The notes: generated by a model not told the origin, from the sequence alone. A DNA stretch of 5,176 nucleotides from an uncultured cyanobacterium (GCA_903819605.1 CAIJEA010000513.1:1-5176); one strand, 5' to 3'; shown: positions 1 through 5,163, counted from the stretch's first letter. A program made the numbers and translations.

Positions 1-258
1 AAATTTGCAAAAATATTCTCCCGACTGGCGATCGCCGATGCCAATGGCTCTAACGGCAATTCCTTCGGATTTAATGCGATCGATTTCTCTCTGTATCCAC
101 CAAATATATTCGAGGCTATCAAAATCACCAAGTTGAGGTAGTACTAAAATTAATTTGCGCTGTTCTAATGGGCAATCATCAAGAATCGAGGAGATCGCGC
201 CATCACTGACACGCTGCCTTTGGGTTTGATTAAGAATCTCGTAAGTATTTTGATTCAT
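1..258 (-). CDS. Peroxiredoxin-like AhpC/TSA family protein, N-terminal 86 residues (cut by window edge)
   Basis: Starting at the ATG at 258, the frame stays open for 86 codons to the left edge, so the gene continues beyond the window. The visible part reads as the thioredoxin-like N-terminal half of the cyanobacterial AhpC/TSA (peroxiredoxin-like) family. A conserved opening (YEILNQTQRQRVSDG, residues 6-20) is followed by a hydrophobic beta strand (LILVLPQLGDFDSLEY, 36-51), an amphipathic helix, and the strand-turn GIAVRAIGIGDRQSG (66-80). Family recognition is from memory of homologues. These proteins are presumed to act in peroxide or thiol redox chemistry in the cytosol, but the substrate is not established. 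Where classical peroxiredoxins carry a catalytic Cys after the first strand, this protein has LPQLGDFDS. The only cysteines seen are C29 and C84. It points away from its neighbours, so it is a separate transcription unit. Confidence 0.8.
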   Translation of the reverse strand, partial: MNQNTYEILNQTQRQRVSDGAISSILDDCPLEQRKLILVLPQLGDFDSLEYIWWIQREIDRIKSEGIAVRAIGIGDRQSGEYFCKF

Positions 259-282
259 ACCGTAATTAACTTACCTAAAGAA

Positions 283-288
283 ATTATA
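283..288 (-). promoter_or_regulatory. Candidate -10 box (TATAAT) for the AhpC/TSA-like gene
   Basis: On the minus strand the hexamer TATAAT lies 24 bp upstream of the ATG at 258. No good -35 box is seen 16-18 bp further upstream. The hexamer touches the start of the repeat at 287, so an inserted repeat end may have changed this promoter. It is a sequence match only, in AT-rich DNA. Confidence 0.28.
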
Positions 289-368
289 TAGCAATCCTAA
301 ATGAGCCATGAGAAACAGAATCTTATAACAAGGGGCTTAAGCCCCTTGCCTTTCTCAAGTTGGATTTA
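287..368. repeat. Interspersed palindromic repeat, copy 1 (71-bp unit plus TATAGC end)
   Basis: A 71-bp unit (298-368) recurs in opposite orientation at 2421-2491, with about 62 of 71 positions identical by eye. Its core at 307-357 matches 49 of 51. The centre is a perfect 20-bp palindrome, CAAGGGGCTTAAGCCCCTTG (329-348). An outer pair, TGAGAAA (309-315) and TTTCTCA (351-357), could form a second stem. The unit begins TAAAT and ends ATTTA. It is preceded by TATAGCAATCC (287-297), a motif that also borders the second copy. It resembles a small non-autonomous (MITE-like) element. No coding potential is seen. Confidence 0.85.
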
Positions 369-386
369 CACCATAATTAAATTTAA

Positions 387-682
387 TTGCATACTGCGCT
401 AGTGGAAATTAGCCAAGATTGTAGCGATTGTGGAACTAGACTAGCGATCGCAATTCAAATATCTGCTAGTAACTTGCTTAAAGTTACCAAAGCTAAAATC
501 GCAAAGTATCCAACTGGCTCTCAGATTAAGGTCTTTTACAACTCAAGTTTACCGAATATATCTTGCCTTGAAACAGGTTTTTCTCAGGGGGCTGCATTAA
601 TTGTATTGTTTATTTTCTTGCAGGTGTAATAGTAATTCTGCTTGTCGTTTTGAAAATTCGTAAATTTCTGAATTGGGTCTAA
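387..682 (+). pseudogene. Decayed DUF3592-type membrane protein, 5' truncated and frameshifted
   Basis: The plus-strand frame from 387 to 629 encodes 80 residues. It ends in the block YPTGSQIKVFYNSSLPN followed by SCLETGF, which is typical of the C-terminal half of DUF3592 proteins (the usual form is YPvGs-V-VyYnP-nP-LEpG, then a membrane helix). The membrane helix starts in this frame (GAALIVLFIF) and is then cut by TAA at 627. Shifting one base near 613-619 restores a natural tail, LAGVIVILLVVLKIRKFLNWV, ending at TAA 680-682. That fits a single-base deletion. The 5' part, which should hold the first membrane helix and the start of the extracytoplasmic domain, is absent. An in-frame stop lies at 384, and the repeat ending at 368 sits just upstream. 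The TTG at 387 is therefore unlikely to be a real start. Family assignment rests on motif recognition, and the function of DUF3592 proteins is unknown. Confidence 0.68.
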
Positions 683-694
683 ATCTTATTTAAT

Positions 695-740
695 GATCGC
701 AATTCGTAACACCCACCGATCCACCCCTAAAGCTCTCTGT
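695..740 (+). repeat. Degenerate dispersed repeat, copy A
   Basis: This stretch resembles 1380-1427 in the same orientation. Both start GATCGCA and then share TTCGTAACA, CCG and a CCCCTAA-GCTCTCT block. Roughly three quarters of positions match when a 2-bp gap is allowed. It is noncoding and lies between the DUF3592 remnant and the convergent secreted-protein gene. Confidence 0.45.
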
Positions 741-797
741 ACTTGTGAGACTGAATTTAGAGGCAATAGCAGTTTGTATAGAAAATCAATCTACAAT

Positions 798-1262
798 TTA
801 TGATTTAGGTTTTGAAATAGAAAATTGCTTATGCACAGGCTTTGAATTATCTGTATTTATAGAAAGTACAATCTCATAATCACCATCTGGCCATCCGCTA
901 GTTGGGGCAGACAGATAGGAATAAACGAATTTTGTGTCAGATTTTGTTTCAAGAGTTATGCTATCAATATCAGTTGCCTTAACCGATCCACCTCCTAAGT
1001 ATTTCCAATCAATTTTGATCTTTGTTCCTTCAGGCGCATACTTTAGATTTGATGTGACAAATATTTTGGGTGTAGTTTTCTCAAATTGCGAGATATCGCT
1101 AGCACAGGGCTGATTTTCTGGAACTTCAGTACAAGTTTTGACTTCTTCTAGTGCTGCTGTAGATACGTTAAAGCTACAGGCATTTGTAGCAAAAGTACTC
1201 AGTACAAATAGGACAAAAAACTTTACAAATTTGTCGCTGTTGTTTTTCAAATTTTCCAACAT
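798..1262 (-). CDS. Small secreted or membrane-anchored protein with an Ig-like domain, function unknown
   Basis: This gene encodes 154 residues from the ATG at 1262, with a GAG ribosome-binding motif 5 bp upstream (1268-1270). The N-terminus is a signal peptide: a lysine-bearing n-region (to K14), a hydrophobic stretch FFVLFVLSTFA (15-25), then TNAC with Cys29. The cysteine suggests a lipoprotein, but the residue at -3 is Thr, so the lipobox is atypical and ordinary Sec cleavage remains possible. C44 and C53 could form a disulphide. Residues about 65-150 read as one beta-sandwich domain: KIFVTSNLKYAPEGTKIKIDW (66-86 region), a strand-rich middle, and GWPDGDYEIVLSIN (123-136). That last block is common in periplasmic Ig-like domains of bacterial lipoproteins. 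No enzyme motif is seen. The protein is probably exported to the periplasm or envelope. It stands alone, convergent with the DUF3592 remnant and divergent from the TerC-family gene. Confidence 0.78.
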   Translation of the reverse strand: MLENLKNNSDKFVKFFVLFVLSTFATNACSFNVSTAALEEVKTCTEVPENQPCASDISQFEKTTPKIFVTSNLKYAPEGTKIKIDWKYLGGGSVKATDIDSITLETKSDTKFVYSYLSAPTSGWPDGDYEIVLSINTDNSKPVHKQFSISKPKS

Positions 1263-1377
1263 TTTTTCTCAATTTTTGATTGGTGTTTATTTCGGCTTTA
1301 AAACTTGTTCGAGACAAAACTACAGATGCTAAGCCAAGTCAAAAAATCATAATGTTGTGACTCATAAAGATCCAGTA

Positions 1378-1522
1378 GCGATCGCACTTCGTAACAGCAT
1401 CCGCTCTCATCCCCTAACGCTCTCTCCAATCTCTTCACAAAAACTGAATCGCGATCGCACGAAAGCCTCAAATATTCATTGCCTTAGTCATCGTTTAAAA
1501 GACTTGATTCTGAAGCGATCGC
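1378..1522. repeat. Cluster of three HIP1 octamers (GCGATCGC)
   Basis: Perfect GCGATCGC octamers start at 1378, 1451 and 1515. Six more occur elsewhere in the window, mostly inside genes. HIP1 is an overrepresented palindrome in many cyanobacterial genomes. Here it supports the cyanobacterial origin and is unusually dense in noncoding DNA. Confidence 0.9.
1380..1427 (+). repeat. Degenerate dispersed repeat, copy B
   Basis: This is the direct-orientation counterpart of 695-740. It shares GATCGCA, TTCGTAACA and the CCCCTAA-GCTCTCT block. It starts within a HIP1 site, whereas copy A has a broken form of that octamer (TGATCGCA). The origin and function of the repeat are unknown. Confidence 0.45.
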
Positions 1523-1576
1523 TTTGCGTTCTAGGGGAAATTAGTCAAGTCTGAAAATACTGCTATATCTACATCT

Positions 1577-1600
1577 TAAGCCTATCGCGAGACAGGCTTA
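1577..1600. repeat. Short hairpin upstream of the TerC-family gene
   Basis: TAAGCCT (1577-1583) pairs perfectly with AGGCTTA (1594-1600) around a 10-base loop. No T-run follows, so an intrinsic terminator is unlikely. It lies about 40 bp upstream of the candidate -10 box and may be another small palindromic repeat or a protein-binding site. Confidence 0.5.
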
Positions 1601-1638
1601 CACATATCGGTGTCAACTCCCAATAGCCTAAAGTTTTA

Positions 1639-1644
1639 TATACT
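1639..1644 (+). promoter_or_regulatory. Candidate -10 box (TATACT) for the TerC-family gene
   Basis: TATACT lies 40 bp before the ATG at 1684, which would give a leader of roughly 33 bases. No convincing -35 box is present at the normal spacing. If real, it favours ATG 1684 over TTG 1654, because transcription would begin within a few bases of the TTG. Confidence 0.3.
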
Positions 1645-1683
1645 AGTAATGCTTTGTTGATTTTTTGTTATGGATTCCACCGA

Positions 1684-2403
1684 ATGTTCGAGCAATTTCT
1701 AGATACGGATGTTTCATTCTTTAGGGTTGAAGTCATCCCTATTTTATTGGTGGTAATTCTGTTAGAGGCAATTCTGTCTGCTGATAATGCAGTCGCCCTT
1801 GCCGCAATCATACGCAGTTTGCCAGATCCAAATCAGGAGAAATGGGCGCTACGTTATGGTGTGATTGGGGCATTTGTGTTGCGTGTGATTTTGATATTTA
1901 CCGCGACGTGGATAATTAAATATTGGCAATTTGAACTAGCTGGTTCGCTTTACCTACTTTGGCTGTCAGGGAAATTTTTCTTAGAAAAGTCTAAGGGAGA
2001 GCATGATCCCAAGCGTCCAGTGCGTATGGCGAATAAATTATGGCAAGTCGTGTTACTTGTATCGCTTACAGATCTTGCCTTCTCGATCGATAGTGTAACA
2101 GTATCAATAGCGGTGGCACAGGAAACTTGGCTGGTTTTGATTGGGGGAGTAGTGGGGATTATCTCATTGCGTTTTTTGGCAGGAATTTTTATCAAAAGAT
2201 TGGAAGAATTTACTCACCTTGAATCTGCGGGCTATTTTACTGTCTTGTTAGTGGGCTTGCGCCTATTGCTCAAAGTCTTTTCTGATAGCCTTGTTCCACC
2301 CGAATGGTTAATGATAACTTGCATTGGTCTAATCTTTCTATGGGGATTTTCTAAGCGAGAACTATCAAATGCGGCAGAAGAGAACGCAGATCGAAATAAT
2401 TAA
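1684..2403 (+). CDS. TerC-family integral membrane protein (probable metal ion transporter)
   Basis: This is a polytopic membrane protein of 239 residues from ATG 1684. An in-frame TTG at 1654 would add 10 residues, but those are not membrane-like, and family members usually open with a short M-x-Q-F segment, so the ATG is preferred. The two family signatures are intact: LLEAILSADNAVALA (26-40) with E28, D34 and N35 in the first helix, and SLTDLAFSIDSV (127-138) with D130 and D136. These buried acidic residues are the expected metal-handling sites. About seven hydrophobic segments are seen (near 17-42, 60-80, 84-100, 120-142, 148-168, 182-198, 208-223), separated by a charged loop (101-117) and ending in a hydrophilic tail. 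Some TerC relatives (Alx in E. coli, the YkoY/YceF type in Bacillus) export manganese. A role in Mn2+ homeostasis is inferred here, not shown. The gene is monocistronic, with repeat DNA directly downstream. Confidence 0.93.
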   Translation: MFEQFLDTDVSFFRVEVIPILLVVILLEAILSADNAVALAAIIRSLPDPNQEKWALRYGVIGAFVLRVILIFTATWIIKYWQFELAGSLYLLWLSGKFFLEKSKGEHDPKRPVRMANKLWQVVLLVSLTDLAFSIDSVTVSIAVAQETWLVLIGGVVGIISLRFLAGIFIKRLEEFTHLESAGYFTVLLVGLRLLLKVFSDSLVPPEWLMITCIGLIFLWGFSKRELSNAAEENADRNN

Positions 2404-2420
2404 TTTTTATATAGCGATCC

Positions 2421-2491
2421 TAAATCATCTGTGAGAAAGGCAATGGGCTTAAGCCCTTTGTTATAAGATTCTGTTTCTCATGACTTATTTA
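2421..2491. repeat. 71-bp interspersed palindromic repeat, copy 2 (inverted relative to copy 1)
   Basis: The reverse complement aligns without gaps to 298-368, with about 62 of 71 bases identical. Both copies are exactly 71 bp and run from TAAAT to ATTTA. The central palindrome here is reduced to GGGCTTAAGCCC because two flanking bases have changed. Lying just after the TerC-family gene, the stem could slow transcription, but it lacks a following T-run in the gene's direction. Confidence 0.85.
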
Positions 2492-2517
2492 CATCAATTA
2501 CCGATCAAACGAACCAC

Positions 2518-2571
2518 AAGAAAAACTTTGAAAGCGTTGCTTTGCAAAGCAACGCTTTCAAAGTTTTTCTT
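2518..2571. repeat. Perfect 54-bp palindrome (27-bp arms, no loop)
   Basis: The left arm (2518-2544, beginning AAGAAAAACTTTGAAAGC) is the exact reverse complement of the right arm (2545-2571), with no spacer. Outside the perfect part, the flanks GAACCAC and GGTTTGG are imperfectly complementary. It would form a long hairpin in RNA from either strand. Because it sits between the convergent TerC-family and beta-lactamase genes, with A-rich and T-rich outer arms, it could work as a bidirectional terminator. That role is inference. Confidence 0.9.
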
Positions 2572-2583
2572 GGTTTGGATTTG

Positions 2584-2596
2584 AGCGCAAAGCGCT
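2584..2596. repeat. Small GC hairpin AGCGC-AAA-GCGCT
   Basis: A 5-bp perfect stem (2584-2588 with 2592-2596) closes an AAA loop. It is close in form to the GGCGC-GAA-GCGCC hairpin at the right edge of the window (5164-5176). This suggests that the two loci carry related repeat modules. Confidence 0.7.
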
Positions 2597-2611
2597 GTAG
2601 GATTGCTATAG

Positions 2612-2821
2612 AGTGAAAAAGTTAAGCGTCCCAGCTCTGTCTTGAATGCAATCATCGCCACAGGGAATTTATTAAATTCCCTTAAGAAAAAGGCAGCTCA
2701 GTGGTCGTATTTTCTTGATAATCCACTTGTATCGCCCGATAATAATCTTGCGGAGCATAATCTCAGGCTTGCTGTTATCAAACGAAAAGTTTGTGGTGGT
2801 TTGCGTTCCAAAGAAGTTTAG
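2612..2821 (+). pseudogene. IS66-family transposase, C-terminal fragment
   Basis: The frame just after a TAG at 2609-2611 stays open for 69 codons to TAG 2819-2821, with no start codon or ribosome-binding site. It includes FLDNPLVSPDNNLAEHNLR (residues 34-52) followed by VIKRKVCGGLRSKE. That is the hallmark end of the IS66 DDE transposase: a P-x-NN-x-AE block carrying the catalytic Glu (E48 here), followed by an R-K-GG-RS block. The two catalytic Asp residues and the DNA-binding parts are missing, and so are the residues that normally follow RSKEG, so both ends are cut. The left cut coincides with the end of the MITE-like element. The right cut falls at the stop codon of the beta-lactamase gene, which the fragment overlaps by 4 bp. 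It is a dead insertion-sequence scar. Confidence 0.85.
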
Positions 2822-3669
2822 TCTATAAGTTGTAAATCCTTAAAAGTATCAAATAAAATCTTTTTACGGATAGGAATCATCGCAAAATTGGGATCTTGAT
2901 TAACAATATTCAGAGCATAAAAATAAACATTATCATCTCGTTCTAAGTAACCAACATACCAACCGATGTTTTTCATTCCATCAACATCTCGTCCCCAGCC
3001 AGTCTTGCCTCTGAGGATATAATTATCTTGGCGCTCAATTACCATAATGTCTTTAACTGTTCTCATCACCGCAGGCGAAAAGGGCAACTCTTCTTTGTAA
3101 AGCCTAACTAAAAACTTAATTTGCTCCTCAGGCGAAATTCTCAACTTGCCTTTTAACCAAAAAGAATCAATTTTGTCCGCAATATCTTGATTGCCATAAC
3201 CAGAGGCTTTAATATACTTACTCATTCTTTCATTGCCAGCCCTTCTAGCTAACTCCTGATAAAACCAAACCACCGATCGCTTAAAGGCAGTTCGCATGGT
3301 TTGATCTTGATTCCAATCTGGAAATTCATTATTAACCACGCCATTCCAAGAAATTACGGTGTTTTCATCAGCGATCGCTTTAGTTTCAAGGGCGACCAGT
3401 GAGTTGAAAATCTTAAATGTCGATGCAGGAATAAAGCGTTTTTGGCAATGTTTAGAGTTATAGCGAATGTAGCGATCGCGTTTCAGATCGTATAAAACAA
3501 AACAACCCTCAGATTTTGCCTCCTGTAAATTTTGAGCAAGGTGTCGAGAAAATTGCGATTTAAATATAGGTGATGATTTCGCCGAATTATTTTGCGATAA
3601 AAATTGTGAAGAGACAGGGCTTGCTATGCTTAATGAAAGCACTAAAACAAAAGAAATTTTCTTAATCAT
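2818..3669 (-). CDS. Class D (OXA-type) serine beta-lactamase
   Basis: This gene encodes 283 residues, a normal length for the family. The N-terminus is a signal peptide (KKISFVLVLSLSIASPVSS, 3-21), so the enzyme should act in the periplasm. All class D landmarks are present: S83-T-F-K86 (nucleophile Ser and the Lys that is carbamylated in the family), S132-V-V134, Y158-G-N160, W171-L-K-G174 and K222-T-G224. The family hydrolyses beta-lactam rings through an acyl-serine intermediate. The substrate spectrum cannot be read from sequence. A BlaR/MecR sensor is unlikely because there is no multi-helix membrane domain. The start lies 3 bp after the cupin stop with no clear Shine-Dalgarno, which suggests translational coupling. 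Two HIP1 octamers (3371, 3472) lie inside the gene, pointing to long residence in a cyanobacterial genome. The 3' end abuts an IS66 scar. Confidence 0.93.
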   Translation of the reverse strand: MIKKISFVLVLSLSIASPVSSQFLSQNNSAKSSPIFKSQFSRHLAQNLQEAKSEGCFVLYDLKRDRYIRYNSKHCQKRFIPASTFKIFNSLVALETKAIADENTVISWNGVVNNEFPDWNQDQTMRTAFKRSVVWFYQELARRAGNERMSKYIKASGYGNQDIADKIDSFWLKGKLRISPEEQIKFLVRLYKEELPFSPAVMRTVKDIMVIERQDNYILRGKTGWGRDVDGMKNIGWYVGYLERDDNVYFYALNIVNQDPNFAMIPIRKKILFDTFKDLQLID

Positions 3670-3672
3670 GAT

Positions 3673-4146
3673 CTAAGCTTTTGTAATATTTTCCCAATCA
3701 ACAATTTGACGTTTTTGATGAATCCGAAAATTGCGTTTTTGTTGTCTTGGATAGTCAGCCACGTCAAAAGCCAGACGTTCACCACCCATTAAATATACCA
3801 AGTCATCTTCAAAGGGGTTTCTCATGCCATGAGGTAAAGATGGAGCCGTAAAACCCATAAAATCACCTGCGCCTACTTCGATTTCGCGATCGCCTATTTC
3901 GGCAATCCCACGTCCTGAAATGATGTAAATAAATTCTTCTTCATACTGGTGAAAATGAAATTCGGTGGTTTCTTTACCAGATTCAACTCTTACTAAATGA
4001 ATACCCAAATTGTTCATTCCTAAAGCATCACTAAGCAGCTTTGTATGTCTAGCAACATTAGGATTTAGATGATGAGTCTTTACAGTTTCTGGCAAATCAC
4101 TAATATCACTTGCAGTGAGTAAATGTGCAATTTTATCGCTGTTCAT
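3673..4146 (-). CDS. Single-domain cupin protein
   Basis: This gene encodes 157 residues with one double-stranded beta-helix (cupin) domain. Cupin motif 1 is seen as G57, then HFH (H64, H66), E71 and G78, in the stretch EFHFHQYEEEFIYIISGRG. Motif 2 is GDFMGFTAPSLPHGMRN (94-110), with H106 and N110. H64, H66, E71 and H106 form the usual metal-binding set, so a bound divalent metal is expected. There is no signal peptide, so the protein is cytosolic. The tail (residues 130-157) is rich in basic residues. Small cupins of this type include sugar isomerases, dioxygenases and binding proteins, and nothing visible selects among them. It sits 31 bp after the permease and 3 bp before the beta-lactamase on the same strand, which implies one transcript. 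One HIP1 site (3886) lies within it. No strong Shine-Dalgarno precedes the ATG. Confidence 0.88.
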   Translation of the reverse strand: MNSDKIAHLLTASDISDLPETVKTHHLNPNVARHTKLLSDALGMNNLGIHLVRVESGKETTEFHFHQYEEEFIYIISGRGIAEIGDREIEVGAGDFMGFTAPSLPHGMRNPFEDDLVYLMGGERLAFDVADYPRQQKRNFRIHQKRQIVDWENITKA

Positions 4147-4177
4147 AGTTGAGAATTATTATTTAGAGAAATATTGT

Positions 4178-5083
4178 TTAGACAATTGTTTTTGCAGGGT
4201 TAATAAATTTAAAAGTGGTGATTGAGATAATAAAGATAATTAGAAATAAAAATACACCGATCGCCGATGCATAACCCATTTCTAAACTCGTAAATCCTTT
4301 GTCATAAAGATAGTAAACAACCGTTTTTGTACTATTAGCAGGTCCTCCTTGAGACATGATATAGACTTCCTCAAATACTTTCATTGCCCCAATCGAAGAA
4401 ATTACCGCCACTAAAATAATATATGGCTTCATCAGAGGGATGGTAATATCCCAATGCTTTTGCAACCCGTCAGAGCCATCAATTGCTGCCGCCTCATATA
4501 GGTCTGCGGGAATTGCTTGCAAACCTGCAAGATAAATCACCATATAGTAACCAATACCTCGCCATACAACCACGGCAATAATTGCAAAGATGGCAGTTTT
4601 AGGATCGGTTAGCCAAGGAATTGTAACAGGTCGAAATGAGATTGTTGAAAGGAAATAATTTAAGATTCCATTTTGAGCATAAACCCACTTCCAAGCAATT
4701 CCTGCCACAACCACAGAAACAATCACTGGGAAGTAATAAATTGCCCTAAAAAAATTAATACTGCGTAATTTTTGATTAACTAATATGGCTAAGAAAAGTG
4801 GCAAAACAACTAAACTGGGAACCGCAAATACTAAGTAGGTGAGAGTGTTCCCTAAGGTTTTCCAGAAGGTTTGATCTTTCCAAAGATTTATGTAGTTTCG
4901 CCCTCCAATAAAGGTCGGACTGCCCACAAAATCATAATCAGTAAAACTCAGATATATTGCTTGTAATACTGGCAAAAATGAAGTTAAACAAAGAAATGCG
5001 ATCGCAGGCAATAGAAATAAGTATGGAGTCCAAGAAAATTTCCGACCAAAGTTTTTACCTTTGAGCTTGACACTGGGCTGCAT
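4178..5083 (-). CDS. Sugar ABC transporter permease, MalF/UgpA type
   Basis: This gene encodes a 301-residue inner-membrane permease, usual in length for the carbohydrate-uptake (CUT1) type. After a basic cytoplasmic leader (1-17), six hydrophobic helices are seen near 20-46, 78-102, 112-135, 163-187, 219-240 and 268-291. The EAA loop that docks onto the ATPase is intact: E197-A-A, G203, then I213-x-I-P216. The motif QGGPANST (245-252), typical of this branch, follows. The protein would pair with a second permease, an ATPase and a periplasmic sugar-binding protein to import a sugar or glycoside. The substrate is not readable from sequence. No partner gene is next to it downstream, which is unusual because a MalG-type permease normally follows. 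Partners may be upstream, outside the window, or unlinked. It is the first gene of the minus-strand cluster that continues with the cupin and beta-lactamase. One HIP1 site (4998) lies within it. Confidence 0.93.
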   Translation of the reverse strand: MQPSVKLKGKNFGRKFSWTPYLFLLPAIAFLCLTSFLPVLQAIYLSFTDYDFVGSPTFIGGRNYINLWKDQTFWKTLGNTLTYLVFAVPSLVVLPLFLAILVNQKLRSINFFRAIYYFPVIVSVVVAGIAWKWVYAQNGILNYFLSTISFRPVTIPWLTDPKTAIFAIIAVVVWRGIGYYMVIYLAGLQAIPADLYEAAAIDGSDGLQKHWDITIPLMKPYIILVAVISSIGAMKVFEEVYIMSQGGPANSTKTVVYYLYDKGFTSLEMGYASAIGVFLFLIIFIISITTFKFINPAKTIV

Positions 5084-5123
5084 AAGTTATTGCAAGAATT
5101 AAGGGCAATAAACACAATACAGC

Positions 5124-5129
5124 AGTATA
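5124..5129 (-). promoter_or_regulatory. Candidate -10 box (TATACT) for the permease-cupin-beta-lactamase cluster
   Basis: On the minus strand TATACT lies 40 bp upstream of the permease ATG, the same distance as the TATACT before the TerC-family gene. No recognisable -35 box is present. It overlaps the palindrome TAGCTATAGCTA. The match is weak evidence on its own. Confidence 0.28.
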
Positions 5130-5139
5130 GCTATAGCTA
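5128..5139. repeat. 12-bp perfect palindrome TAGCTATAGCTA
   Basis: The site is its own reverse complement and directly overlaps the candidate -10 box of the permease gene. It could be an operator or simply the edge of the repeat element that occupies the window end. The TATAGC string also occurs at the ends of the repeats near 287 and 2410. Confidence 0.5.
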
Positions 5140-5163
5140 ACATAAAACCGAGAGGAGAGTTGC

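Larger units (their letters stand above)
1263..1683. other. Gene-free space between the divergent secreted-protein and TerC-family genes
   Basis: These 421 bp hold three HIP1 octamers (1378, 1451, 1515), the second copy of a degenerate dispersed repeat, a hairpin at 1577-1600 and a possible -10 box at 1639-1644. A 65-codon open frame at 1357-1554 spans the HIP1 sites and the repeat. It has no ribosome-binding site and no recognisable protein character, so it is not called as a gene. Both flanking genes must take their promoters from this space. Confidence 0.6.
2410..2610. mobile_element. MITE-like composite element with terminal inverted repeats
   Basis: The ends match as inverted repeats. 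TATAGCGATCCTA (2410-2422) and the complement of 2598-2610 (TATAGCAATCCTA) agree at 12 of 13 positions. Inside the 201 bp lie a second copy of the 71-bp repeat (2421-2491), a perfect 54-bp palindrome (2518-2571) and a GC hairpin (2584-2596). No coding frame is present, so any movement would need an outside transposase. It starts 6 bp after the TerC-family stop codon and ends against the IS66 fragment. It may be one element or two nested ones. The boundaries are inferred from the end match, and no target duplication could be confirmed. Confidence 0.6.

Noticed and set aside
287..368. CRISPR-like repeat
   Set aside because: Only two copies occur in the window. They lie about 2 kb apart in opposite orientation with no spacers, so they are dispersed palindromic repeats.
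1138..1332. 64-codon plus-strand open frame overlapping the secreted-protein gene
   Set aside because: It is an antisense shadow of the signal-peptide region of the gene at 798-1262, with no independent support.
1357..1554. 65-codon plus-strand open frame upstream of the TerC-family gene
   Set aside because: It has no ribosome-binding site and low-complexity content built from HIP1 sites and a dispersed repeat. It does not resemble any known protein.
1577..1600. Hairpin as an intrinsic terminator
   Set aside because: No run of T follows the stem on either strand.
1555..1683. Possible manganese (yybP-ykoY) riboswitch before the TerC-family gene
   Set aside because: Relatives of this gene are often controlled by that riboswitch, but the conserved GGGGAGUAGC-type loops are not seen. 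Only a 7-bp hairpin is present.
1950..2195. 81-codon minus-strand open frame inside the TerC-family gene
   Set aside because: It is antisense to a well-supported membrane protein gene and its translation has no family character.
2818..3669. BlaR/MecR-type sensor instead of an enzyme
   Set aside because: The protein has a plain signal peptide and a normal class D length, with no membrane metalloprotease domain.
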